10,266 bases of DNA from an uncultured bacterium (GCA_937950065.1 CALFEN010000132.1:1-10266), one strand, 5' to 3'. Numbered from the stretch's first letter, positions 1-7,080 are shown. Numbers and translations: made by a program. Notes: a model not told the origin generated them from the sequence alone.

Positions 1-187
1 GAATTTAGTGTCGTTAAATATATCCAATCAAATTTATATTGCATACTTTATTTTTAGGTTTAAATGGACAAAATGGGTAAAATAATCATTTAAAAATTAT
101 TTTAGAAGTTTTTTAAAGAAATATAAATAATCTTTGTCTAAATATAAAAAATCACTTGATTTTTTTTAAAAAATGATTATATTATGT
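1..187. other. AT-rich leader region without a convincing gene
   Basis: This stretch is almost entirely A and T. A plus-strand frame is open from base 2 to a TAA at 80-82 (27 codons, hydrophobic then basic). It could be the end of a gene entering from the left, but it has no recognisable motif and such short open frames are common by chance. The rest holds runs of A and T, the two arms of an inverted repeat and a possible promoter just before the GC-rich island. Confidence 0.4.
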
Positions 188-196
188 TTATGTCCA
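65..196. repeat. Long imperfect inverted repeat (arms about 65-97 and 164-196)
   Basis: The left arm begins TGGACA (65-70) and contains ATAATCATTT (82-91). The right arm contains the exact complements in reverse order, AAATGATTAT (171-180) and TGTCCA (191-196). The spacing between the two matched blocks differs by about one base, and the sequence between them is only partly complementary. The arms could fold into a long AT-rich stem or be the ends of a small element. The right arm ends exactly where the base composition changes to GC-rich. AT-rich sequence gives chance matches easily, so the two blocks together are the evidence. Confidence 0.4.
156..183 (+). promoter_or_regulatory. Possible sigma-70-like promoter before the GC-rich island
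   Basis: TTGATT (156-161) and TATATT (178-183) are separated by 16 bp. This would place a transcript start near 190, at the left edge of the GC-rich island. In such AT-rich DNA a match of this quality can arise by chance, and one element overlaps the right arm of the inverted repeat. Confidence 0.25.
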
Positions 197-223
197 CCTA
201 TCCAAACAAAGATGTTTGGTAGG
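197..223. repeat. Hairpin at the left edge of the GC-rich island
   Basis: CCTA (197-200), a single unpaired T, then CCAAACA (202-208) pair with TGTTTGG (213-219) and TAGG (220-223) around the loop AAGA. This gives 11 paired bases with one bulge. It lies immediately inside the boundary between AT-rich and GC-rich sequence, so it may mark an end of the inserted segment or the 5' end of a structured transcript. No T-run follows on either strand, so it is not a typical terminator. Confidence 0.55.
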
Positions 224-279
224 GAGTTCAACTTTCAACAGGAGGTGTGTTTCATGTTCCATGTCGTTGTACCGGCCTC

Positions 280-296
280 GCTGCACGGTGTGCAGC
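280..296. repeat. Perfect GC-rich hairpin
   Basis: GCTGCAC (280-286) and GTGCAGC (290-296) form a perfect 7-bp stem around the 3-base loop GGT. No T-run follows on either strand. It is one of several stem-loops packed into the GC-rich island. Confidence 0.5.
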
Positions 297-374
297 AGTA
301 TGGCATCGTCTTCGGCGCGGCTTTCGTTTAGCTCGGCGTGAGCAAGAGCAAGAGCTGTGAATTTGCTGGTTAAC

Positions 375-406
375 AACCGGCTAGAACTACCGGGCTAGTC
401 CCGGTT
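375..406. repeat. Hairpin upstream of the small ORF in the GC-rich island
   Basis: AACCGG-CTAG (375-384) can pair with CTAG (395-398) and CCGGTT (401-406), with a two-base bulge (TC). It ends about 12 bases before the Shine-Dalgarno-like GGAAGGG (419-425). It could therefore be a 5'-UTR structure or an upstream terminator remnant in the source genome. No regulator is evident. Confidence 0.45.
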
Positions 407-418
407 TCAACCACGCAA

Positions 419-425
419 GGAAGGG
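419..425 (+). promoter_or_regulatory. Strong ribosome binding site, atypical for this window
   Basis: GGAAGGG lies 7 bases before the ATG at 433. None of the AT-rich genes in the window has so strong a purine-rich site, which adds to the impression that this segment comes from another organism. It also supports 433 as the start. Confidence 0.5.
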
Positions 426-432
426 AATTCCA

Positions 433-597
433 ATGCTGAAACCGACGTCCTGCGCCACCAAGAAGAAACCGTATACCAAGTTCGACACCGTGGCCATGCC
501 CTTCACCTGCGCCCTGCTGGGCTCCGAAAGCTTGACCGAGAAACCGTGCTCCGCCCTGGCCCTGGCCGCCGACGGCGACTGCTCCTCCACCTGCTGA
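433..597 (+). CDS. Small Cys-rich ORF in the foreign island
   Basis: I do not recognise this 54-residue product. It starts with ATG behind a good Shine-Dalgarno sequence and ends at TGA (595-597) in the standard code. By hand count 49 of 54 codons end in G or C, against 24 of 54 with G or C at position 1 and 31 of 54 at position 2. That strong periodicity is the best sign that it was a real gene in a high-GC genome. Leucine is read mainly by CTG, and Thr, Ala and Ser mainly by C-ending codons. The product has five cysteines, ends D-G-D-C-S-S-T-C, has a basic segment near residues 10-16 and no membrane segment. If UGA were read as Gly, as in the rest of the window, it would run on to a TAA at 715-717 with further cysteines. 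A small secreted or ribosomally made peptide precursor is possible but is only speculation. The antisense frame is also open and shares the same third positions. Confidence 0.4.
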   Translation: MLKPTSCATKKKPYTKFDTVAMPFTCALLGSESLTEKPCSALALAADGDCSSTC

Positions 598-727
598 CCA
601 GCCAACCAAGGTCATCGGAGAAGCAGTTCTGCCAATCCCTGGGGTCGGTGCCTTTGTGTACCGGCCTCAGGGCCTTTGAGAAGTTGAATAAACATTTTAT
701 GAGGTTATTGCCTCTAATACGACGTGC

Positions 728-750
728 CCGCAGATTCTGCGGCCGTTTTT
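728..750 (+). terminator. Rho-independent-terminator-like hairpin at the right end of the island
   Basis: CCGCAG (728-733), loop ATT and CTGCGG (737-742) form a perfect 6-bp GC stem. It is followed by CCG, then five T, GG and four T. It is oriented to end transcription of the island and closes the GC-rich segment on the right. Confidence 0.55.
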
Positions 751-755
751 GGTTT

Positions 756-917
756 TAGAGAAAAATTATTATTCAATTATTTGATGTGTTATGGGAAATA
801 ATTCCAAATCTTATAATATATCATAGATAATAAAAAATGATAAATTATGTTAATTTTATATTGAATTTTTATAATTTTTTTTTATAATTTATTATTTTAT
901 CATAAAAAAAGTATTTT
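756..917. other. AT-rich intergenic region with candidate promoter
   Basis: This stretch separates the GC-rich island from the transglutaminase-like gene. No ORF of note is seen on either strand. It holds long T runs, weak AT-only palindromes and the promoter candidate listed separately. Confidence 0.5.
861..888 (+). promoter_or_regulatory. Sigma-70-like promoter for the transglutaminase-like gene
   Basis: TTGAAT (861-866) and TATAAT (883-888) are separated by 16 bp, and the ATG lies about 30 bp downstream. The layout matches the candidates before the MscS and PBP genes, which raises its credibility. The sequence is so AT-rich that chance remains possible. Confidence 0.45.
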
Positions 918-2468
918 ATGAAAAAGTTTATATTTGTACTGCTAACGTTTTTTTGTTTTGCAGGCTATAGTATGGCAGCAAGCATAACAGATCAGATAAA
1001 ATCAGGGTTTGAATATGTAGAGATAAATACCGATATTCCTTATATTTCCACACCTTACAAAAGTAATCAGAATAAGGTTTATTATCTTATGTGATCTTTT
1101 TTGACTTACGATGTGACAGAATGAATGGATTTAGACTCTTTTAAGCAAAAATTTGGTAAAGATGATCTGTTGTTTTTTTTGAATGCAAAGACATGAGAAA
1201 AATTTTTGATCCAAAAATCCAAAAATCTTTTTCCAAAATCTAAATGTAAACAGATAAGCGATAATTCAAGAATCCTTTTTGAGGCCTATAATGATGATGT
1301 CGCTATAAATTATGCTAATAATATATTTGGTAAAGATGCTGATACATCACAGTGTTATGCCAATAAAAATACTATCTTTTTACCTAAATATAAAAATTTC
1401 GTTGATGATTTGAATTATTTTGTAGAAAATGCAGATGCTATTTTGACAAAGGTAAATAATATAAAGATAACCTATAGTGGGACAAACAAAAATATGAGTA
1501 TACTAAAATCCATCTATGCATACGTAATAAACGGCACCGACTATAATTACGACGCTTTACAAAATTCTGCTAATTATAATGTAGGATATGATTATCCACG
1601 AACCGCAAAATGATTTTTTGAATGAAAGAAAATAGTGTGCGGATGATATGTGGAAATTTTTGATTTATTGTCCAAACTTTATGGGATAAAGACTCAAATA
1701 GAGCTCGGAAGTCTTCAGTCTTTGGATAAAACTGCTGTAGAGACAAGTCTTACATGACATGCTTGGATAAGTATATGAAACTTATATTTTGATCCAACAT
1801 TGGATGATAACTGAAAAGAGGTATTATACAATAATTTTGCGAAAACGAAAACATGTTTTAATGTGTCTCATTATATGACATGATGGCAAAAATTTGATAC
1901 AGTAGAGCAGAGGTTTAGCTATATCAAAACAAATGCAGGCTATTTAATCTACAATTGTCCTCAAATAGTTTATGGGGCTGTAAGCACTGATAATAAGACG
2001 ATTGATTTTATGAAGTATATGTTGGCTAATTTTGATCTAAAGACAAATCAAAAAGGATTTTGCGATATATTTAATTTGTGTTTTGAGGTAAATGATAAAA
2101 AAGCTCTTTTATCAAAGTTGCAGAATTTTTATTATAAGATAAGCGATGGGACTACAACCACAAGATACAATTTGCGTGATGAACTTTCAAAAGTTAGCAT
2201 AACCGATGTAGTCGCAAAGGATTATACAGATAAATCTTCTTATCAGATTTCTTTGTTTCCTGATTATAAATCAAAAGTGGAAATAAATAATCTTATGCAA
2301 AAATTAAGAACTCTTTCGAAAACAAAAAATGAAAAAGAATTATTGAATTTTTACAATAAATATAAAACTCAAATATTTCAATTAGCAAATAGTTCAAAGT
2401 TGTCAATAGAAAAAAGGCTTAAACGGGTTTATTTTGATAGTATATTTTTAGTTGAAAATTTAAGATAA
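918..2468 (+). CDS. Secreted transglutaminase-like (Cys-His-Asp) protein
   Basis: This 516-residue protein is read with UGA as Gly (ten in-frame TGA codons) and ends at TAA. Residues 1-20 form a signal peptide: lysines, a hydrophobic core, then a likely cut after S-M-A. The middle matches the transglutaminase-like superfamily. V-C-G-G-Y has the candidate nucleophile Cys241, followed by a helix ending L-Y-G-I. G-H-A-W-I-S-I has candidate His281, with its preceding Gly read from TGA. L-Y-F-D-P-T has candidate Asp292. This Cys/His/Asp order and spacing is that of transglutaminase-like proteases and isopeptidases (family knowledge). The parts on both sides, about 220 residues each, are rich in Asn, Lys, Tyr and Phe and unrecognised. 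The protein is probably exported and may act on the cell wall or surface proteins; its substrate cannot be told. Four or more extra cysteines could form disulfides. Confidence 0.8.
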
Positions 2469-2527
2469 ATCTTTATATATTAGTAAACTTATTTTTTCAT
2501 TTTAGTAAATTATAGTAATAAATATAG

Positions 2528-3334
2528 ATGGAAGAAACCCAGACAAATTCCAAGAAAGCAAATTTTTTATTGAGTACAGATAGTTTATCATGATATTGAT
2601 TGGATCTAATTTTTAATTTGGCGACTTCATTAAATTTCAATGGAATAGATTTGGCTTTGCGGAAAAATTTTGATGCATGGAATGTCCCTTATCTAAAATC
2701 TCTCATAGACAAATATAATATGCCAATAAAAGTAGTACAGGTTTCAGATAAGGTAAATACCAAAGAAATGAATCAGGCTCTTGATATATGCAGGGAATTA
2801 TGAGCTGATGCTATAAGTATCAATGCTCCAAATATATTTGATATTACAACATACAGGTTTATCACAAACAATCTTCCCAATTTGAGGAGACATAATAAAA
2901 ATATAAAATTTTGTATAATAAATCCTCCTAAAAGTTCTTTTTTGGTTCTTCCAATACCTAAAAATTATTTTTCAAATATAGTGGAGATCGTAAAAAAATA
3001 TAAGACAATGCTGGGGTTCGATATATCAAATATTGAAGAGGCTCTTTTGGAAACTACATTTCTCAGGAAATTATCAAATTATATTCCTTATATAGGAGTA
3101 GTATATATTTCAGATAAAAATAAAAGCGGGAAATGACATGCTCCGTTGTGAGATTGAGTTTTGAAAGTACCAAGTGTATTGAAAAAGTTTAAGCAGAATG
3201 AATATTATTGATATTTCTCTCTCAAAATAATCATTTCAAAAAAAGATTTAGCAGACTTTGAAAAAGTAGAACTTATCTTAAAAAAATCAAGATTGTACTT
3301 CAAGGAATACTTTGAAGATCTTGTGATAAAATAA
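2528..3334 (+). CDS. Xylose-isomerase-like TIM-barrel protein (sugar phosphate isomerase/epimerase-like)
   Basis: This 268-residue protein contains seven in-frame TGA (Gly) codons. An in-frame TAG lies directly before the ATG at 2528, so the start is well fixed, although no Shine-Dalgarno sequence is seen. The sequence follows the strand-helix rhythm of the xylose-isomerase-like/AP endonuclease 2 TIM barrel. It opens with L-S-T-D-S-L and a G-Y-G-L loop, then F-N-G-I-D-L-A-L (about 37-44), where the family usually has G-(V/I)-E, then I-K-V-V-Q-V (about 68-73), E-L-G-A-D-A-I-S-I-N (about 90-99), L-G-F-D-I-S-N (162-168) and Y-I-S-D-K-N (193-198). A G-H-A-P-L-G-D-G segment (203-210) resembles the family's typical LGxG loop. 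Several usual metal ligands are changed, so catalysis is uncertain. It is cytoplasmic, with no signal peptide. The fold call is fairly safe, but the substrate is unknown. Confidence 0.65.
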
Positions 3335-3357
3335 TTTTATAATTAAGAATTATTATT

Positions 3358-3618
3358 ATGAATTTAAGTGCTCCCTTAAAACCTGTAAGCACAGAAACTC
3401 GTGTTTCGTATAATAATCTTTGTTTCGGAGTATGAGATTTTGTATTAATTCAACTAGATGAATGATGAGCTCATCCTATGGAAATATTAGAAGTAGACCT
3501 TCAAAATAAAAGAATACGTGTGAAAGTGTTGGTGGAATTAGCTCATTGGCATGAAACTTTTGGAGAAGTATGATGAAGTTCTACAGAAGAGTGGATGGAT
3601 TTTGATGATATATCTTAA
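3358..3618 (+). CDS. Small protein of unknown function
   Basis: This 86-residue product is read with UGA as Gly; five of its seven glycines are TGA, including two TGA-TGA pairs. I do not recognise it. The middle (about residues 25-57) alternates hydrophobic and charged residues: G-D-F-V-L-I-Q-L, then M-E-I-L-E-V-D, then I-R-V-K-V-L-V-E. This suggests a small beta-barrel of the SH3/Tudor kind. The C-terminal tail is acidic with two Trp. It has no signal peptide or membrane segment. It sits 23 bp after the TIM-barrel gene and before the prenyltransferase gene on the same strand, so it may be in the same operon. Confidence 0.6.
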
Positions 3619-3694
3619 AACTCGTATAGAAGAATTGAAAGAGCTAATTAGAAGATCTGCAGCTTTGAATTTAGACTTTTGAATGTGATTATAA
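3605..3694 (+). CDS. Possible 29-residue ORF overlapping the end of the preceding gene
   Basis: An ATG at 3605 overlaps the last 14 bases of the small gene and opens a 29-codon frame (two TGA as Gly) to TAA 3692-3694. The product has an amphipathic, charged helix-like stretch, T-R-I-E-E-L-K-E-L-I-R-R, and then A-L-N-L-D-F-G-M-G-L. It could be a coupled micro-protein. It could also be a +1-frame extension of the small gene, reached by a shift at the T-C-T-T-A-A stop context, or chance. There is no independent support. Confidence 0.2.
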
Positions 3695-3730
3695 TATAGA
3701 TTTATTTAAAATTTAACTTTTAAAATCCTG

Positions 3731-4432
3731 ATGATATATCCTAAACATATAGCTTTGATTCCTGATTGAAACAGAACGCGGGCAAAGGAAAAATGATTTC
3801 ACCAGATGATATGACATATGGAATGAAGTAAAACAGTTACAGCAATCATAAAATATCTATTTACAAACACAGAAGTGGAAGTGTTTACTGTATGGGGACT
3901 TAGCACTGAAAATATGGGAAATAGAACTCCAGAAGAACTGGAATATCTTTTTGATTTATACAAAACTTTCAACGAAGGTCTTTTTGAATTTATGCAGCAG
4001 AATCAGATAAATTTTAAACGAGTATGATCCAGTGCATGACTGCCTCAACATCTTATAGATTTTCTTCTTGAAAAAATGAGAAAATTGAAATTTGATAATA
4101 ATAAATACGTGATTTTAGCAATAAATTATGGCGGTAGAGATGAACTTATCAGATGAATAAACAAGCGGGTTGATGAAACTTGATGAAATAAATCAATTGA
4201 TGAAAATACTTTATCGAGTTATCTTGATTTCGCTGAATTCCCGCCAATAGAACTTGTGATTAGGACAAAGTGAGAATTAGCAAAAAGACTTTCAGGTTTT
4301 ATGTTGTGGTGGATCGGCTATGCACAGCTTTATTTCACAGCTACTAAATGTCCGGATTTTAGAGAAGAAGAACTTAAAAAAGCTTTGGAACGGTTTGACA
4401 GCATAGCAGACAAAAGAAATTTTGGCAAGTAG
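3731..4432 (+). CDS. uppS: Undecaprenyl diphosphate synthase-like cis-prenyltransferase
   Basis: This 233-residue protein is of normal length for the family and ends at TAG. Ten of its 18 glycines are TGA. The cis-prenyltransferase signatures appear in order. H-I-A-L-I-P-D-G-N-R-T-R-A (6-18) is the substrate-binding P-loop, with Asp12 as the expected metal-binding residue. L-S-T-E-N is at 57-61, I-N-Y-G-G-R-D-E at 131-138, R-T-K-G-E at 178-182 and R-L-S-G-F-M-L-W-W-I-G-Y-A-Q-L-Y-F from 187. In the family this enzyme adds isopentenyl units in cis to farnesyl diphosphate, making the C55 lipid carrier for peptidoglycan on the inner face of the membrane. Two oddities stand out. Gln199 stands where the metal-binding Glu of A-E-L-Y-F is expected, and the P-loop reads R-T-R rather than the usual R-R-W or G-R-W. 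A different chain length or lower activity is possible. A PBP gene downstream in this window fits a role in wall synthesis. Confidence 0.88.
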
Positions 4433-4579
4433 CAACGGCACTGGTAATGTTTTTTTATATATTTAATAAATACAGATTGCGAGATTAGGTTGTTTATCTA
4501 TCTCTTTATTTTGGAGAGAGAATCTTTTGTTGCAAATTAAAATGTTTCAAAGAATTTAATAATAATACGGAAATGAATA
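4433..4579. other. Intergenic region without a clear gene
   Basis: The 147 bp between the prenyltransferase gene and the next gene hold only trivial short frames. A weak stem with TCTC and GAGA arms (about 4498-4520) before a short T run could be a terminator, but the stem is short and AT-rich, so I do not call it. Confidence 0.35.
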
Positions 4580-5179
4580 ATGACTATTGAAAGTTGAGTG
4601 CTCCCTATTAGGGATATAACTTCTTTTTATACATGAGAGACGATAGGAAATTGATGAAAGATGTATTATGTGCTAGATACAAAAGAGTTAATTACTAAAT
4701 TTTGAGATGATGTCCATGCAATTTTTGGGAGAAAAACAGCTCCAACACTTATACGTAGAGCTATTGTATGAGAAAGAATTACAACTTATGTTGAGAATAA
4801 AAATTGAGAAAAAATTTTAGAATCTGTATTCATTGCAAAAGCTTGACAATATGTTTTTCAAAATATTAATAACCTTGAAGATACTTATATCCCCCAAAAA
4901 CAATGAGTCATAGATGGCTATATCCCCCAAAATTGAGATTATAATGTTTGAGATGAGTTTAGAGAGTTTTTTAAAAAATCTAAACCTTCAAAACTATTGA
5001 TAGGTCTTATAAAAAAACCGACAGTGATAACAGTAAAATCATGGTGAAATATTAATCAATTTTTAGATGAATGAGCTGTACTTAAATTAGAAGAATCCCC
5101 TTTATTAGAAGTTACCTGAATTAATAAATGAGGTTTTGAACTATGGGAGATAACTGATAAAGATTGAAATATATTATAA
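4580..5179 (+). CDS. Protein of unknown function with many recoded glycines
   Basis: This 199-residue product is read with UGA as Gly; it holds 16 in-frame TGA codons, the highest density in the window, and ends at TAA. The start is the ATG at 4580. A second ATG at 4573 is in a frame that ends at once. I do not recognise the family. Visible features are a basic segment near F-G-R-K-T-A-P-T-L-I-R-R, a K-A-G-Q-Y-V-F-Q motif, and an 11-residue internal repeat in which Y-I-P-Q occurs twice. An E-V-T-G-I-N-K-G-G-F-E-L-W motif lies near the C-terminus. It has no signal peptide or membrane helix, so it is probably cytoplasmic. It lies 34 bp upstream of the kinase-like gene on the same strand. Confidence 0.65.
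4886..4932 (+). repeat. Two 14-bp direct repeats inside the unknown gene
   Basis: The sequence TATATCCCCCAAAA occurs at 4886-4899 and again at 4919-4932. The copies are 33 bp apart, so they stay in frame and encode Y-I-P-Q twice. The five-C runs stand out in this AT-rich gene. This is probably a small internal duplication of an 11-codon unit, now diverged between the copies. Confidence 0.6.
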
Positions 5180-5213
5180 AATTAAGGCGTTTTTTAAGTT
5201 TTAATTATTTAGA

Positions 5214-6029
5214 ATGGATTTTAAAAATAATATAAATCAAATCATTTCAGATTCCAAAATACTAAAACACGATCACGTGATAGTTTATAATTTTCAGGAT
5301 AAATTTATCATAAAAAGATGAAAAAATACATATTTTGATATAAACAATGTTTTGGCAGAACAAAAATTTTTGGAATTTGCTATTTCAAAATGAGTAAAAA
5401 TAAATAAGCTGTTAGACGTTATTGAGTTAAACAATGAAATATTTGTGATTTATGAATTTCAAAGACAAACAGCAGAGGACTATGATTATATCAAAGTATG
5501 AAAAAATTTAAGATTTTTCAATGAAATATCGTCATTGGAAAAGTATAATTTTACAGAGATGAAGCTGCCAGACCTAGAAGATTTTACCGGACTTCAAAAA
5601 GTTGTCTGACAAGAATTGTTTGAAAAATGGATAAACAAAGCTAGACTTTGGTTGGATAATTATTCGGCTGCTATCATGTGAAAAAATTTTGACACGATCA
5701 TACATTATGATATTATACCAAATAATATTATCAGACCGGATTTTCTCGTAGATACAGAGCACTTACAATACTGATTTGTCTGACATGATATCGGTAGTAT
5801 ATTTAGACTTGGATACAGAAATCATCAATATGATATAGTTTCTCAAATTTCCAAATGATATGGTATTAATTTTGATATTGAAATTTATGAACCATTTTTA
5901 AATTTTAAAGATATTACAAATATGCTGTGGTTGTATCAAAACAATAACGGCATAAAAGAAAGAGTAGAGGAACTAAAATTCAGAATATTAAATATTGACA
6001 ATTATGATTACAAGTGGAAAGTCTTTTAG
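5214..6029 (+). CDS. Phosphotransferase (APH)/protein-kinase-fold protein
   Basis: This 271-residue protein contains eight in-frame TGA (Gly) codons and ends at TAG. The C-terminal half holds a kinase-type catalytic loop, I-I-H-Y-D-I-I-P-N-N (about 162-171), matching H-x-D-x-x-x-x-N of the aminoglycoside/choline phosphotransferase superfamily with candidate Asp166 and Asn171. It is followed by V-G-H-D-I-G-S (189-195), where Asp192 would be the metal-binding Asp. In the N-terminal half, F-I-I-K-R (Lys34) and Glu49 are reasonable candidates for the nucleotide-binding Lys-Glu pair, and I-F-V-I-Y-E-F looks like the strand entering the hinge. The protein is cytoplasmic. The substrate is unknown: a small-molecule hydroxyl, a sugar or a protein. 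It need not be a resistance gene. Its 3' end overlaps the convergent minus-strand gene by 4 bp. Confidence 0.6.
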
Positions 6030-7075
6030 TGATTTCTAAAATGAGAGATAAGATAATCTACTACTTCTGGGATTCATTCTATGGTTTCATCCAAGTCCGC
6101 AAGAACCATTTTATTTTCTTCAAATTTTTCTACACAAGCTTTAATTTTTTCATCAGGGAGATGAAGATACAAATCATTTTCGTCTAGATTTGTAGCTTCA
6201 AATCAGTCTGGGAAATATTCTTTTATTTCTTCAAAGAAGTCTCTCTTTATAGATTCTTTATGTCATTGTATACTTTCTTCTATTCTCTTGATAATAATTT
6301 CACTAGGGAGATCTTTGTGTAGTACCAATTGCAGAATGTTTGGAAATACAGCATTCTCATCTCCTATCAAGAAAAAAATAATTTTATCTATAAAAGTTTT
6401 TTGCTGTCTGGACAGGGTCTCGTCTGACCACCATACACTTCTCATACTACGTTCCACGTCTCTACCAAGTCTTGATACAAAATATTCTTTATCTACAATC
6501 TCATTAAATGGATCTCATCATAGTATAACTTCTATATTATTCTCCTTTATCCATGCTTCTCTGGTTTTATATTTTTTTTGTATTTGGTAACGTTCATATT
6601 TACTACTTATAAGATTGACATCGTCTAATAGGTGATATATTATATTTAAAACTTCATTATCTCTTTCAAAAACTTGATCTTTATCTTTGTATATCTCTTG
6701 TAGACTATATAGAGAGGACAAAATGATATTTATTAAGTTTATTCTTTCTTGGTTTATCTGATTTGCAATCTTTTCGTTTTTTGTATCCTCCGGATAAAAT
6801 AAACTTAAGAATCCTGTATCATTAAATAATTCCAATAGTGTCTTTATCCCATAGATTGTATTTTCTATCATAATCAATTTTGTAGACATAGGAGAAGATA
6901 TCTTAACCTCAACTAATCCAGCGGGTCATACATTGTGTTTTGCTAAAATAGTATTTATTTGCATAATTAAAGGAACTAAAGCTCTTTCCATCTCTCCCTC
7001 TATTTCTCCAGGGCATCAATCTTCAAAATTTAAAATTAAATCTGTTTGTTCTGCTGTTTTTTTCATATTTCCCAT
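6026..7075 (-). CDS. Protein of unknown function (minus strand)
   Basis: This 349-residue product is read with UGA as Gly (seven TGA codons, TCA on the plus strand). An in-frame TAA directly precedes the ATG at 7075-7073, fixing the longest start; an alternative start is the M-K-K three codons in. I do not recognise the family. It is mostly helical in appearance, rich in Glu, Lys, Ile and Asp, with no signal peptide and no clear membrane span. Notable stretches are an acidic N-terminal part (E-I-E-G-E-M-E), a basic Trp-containing stretch R-S-M-R-S-V-W-W-S-D near residue 210, and D-L-D-E-T-I-E-G near the C-terminus. It is the only minus-strand gene here. It is convergent with the kinase-like gene (4-bp overlap) and divergent from the MscS gene. 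Confidence 0.65.
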
Positions 7076-7080
7076 TTAAG

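Larger units (their letters stand above)
190..755. other. Compositionally foreign GC-rich island
   Basis: From about 190 to 755 the sequence is visibly GC-rich, while everything else in the window is strongly AT-rich. The island contains a small ORF with almost all G or C third positions, a strong Shine-Dalgarno sequence, several GC-rich hairpins and a terminator-like hairpin near its right end. The three-base periodicity of the ORF points to protein-coding DNA from a high-GC organism using the standard code, rather than to a structured RNA native to this genome. It may be horizontally acquired DNA or an assembly chimera; the sequence alone cannot separate these. No transposase, integrase or direct flanking repeat was seen. 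I looked for and did not find the conserved cores of tmRNA, RNase P RNA or SRP RNA. Confidence 0.7.

Noticed and set aside
188..376. Minus-strand ORF of 62 codons at the left of the island
   Set aside because: TTG start without ribosome binding site, no recognisable family, and it runs into the AT-rich boundary. Possibly a fragment, but not supported enough to call.
387..605. Minus-strand ORF of 72 codons antisense to the small Cys-rich ORF
   Set aside because: It shares the same GC-rich third positions, and its GC1>GC2 order is even the more usual one. But it starts with TTG without a Shine-Dalgarno sequence, uses AGG repeatedly, and the plus-strand ORF has ATG, a strong ribosome site and more typical codons. 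It remains the main alternative.
370..615. Minus-strand Gly/Ala-rich ORF of 81 codons
   Set aside because: Low-complexity Gly-rich product, as expected for an antisense shadow of C-rich codons.
190..755. tmRNA, RNase P RNA, SRP RNA or group I/II intron
   Set aside because: None of the conserved core sequences of these RNAs was found on the plus strand; the S-A-L-A-L-A-A stretch in the ORF resembles a tmRNA tag only superficially and is not followed by a stop.
5214..6029. Antibiotic-resistance phosphotransferase
   Set aside because: The APH-like kinase motifs are present but shared by many kinases of other function; overall sequence and context give no sign of drug resistance.
6288..6590. 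Plus-strand ORF of 100 codons
   Set aside because: It is antisense to the long minus-strand gene 7075-6026 and has no family resemblance.
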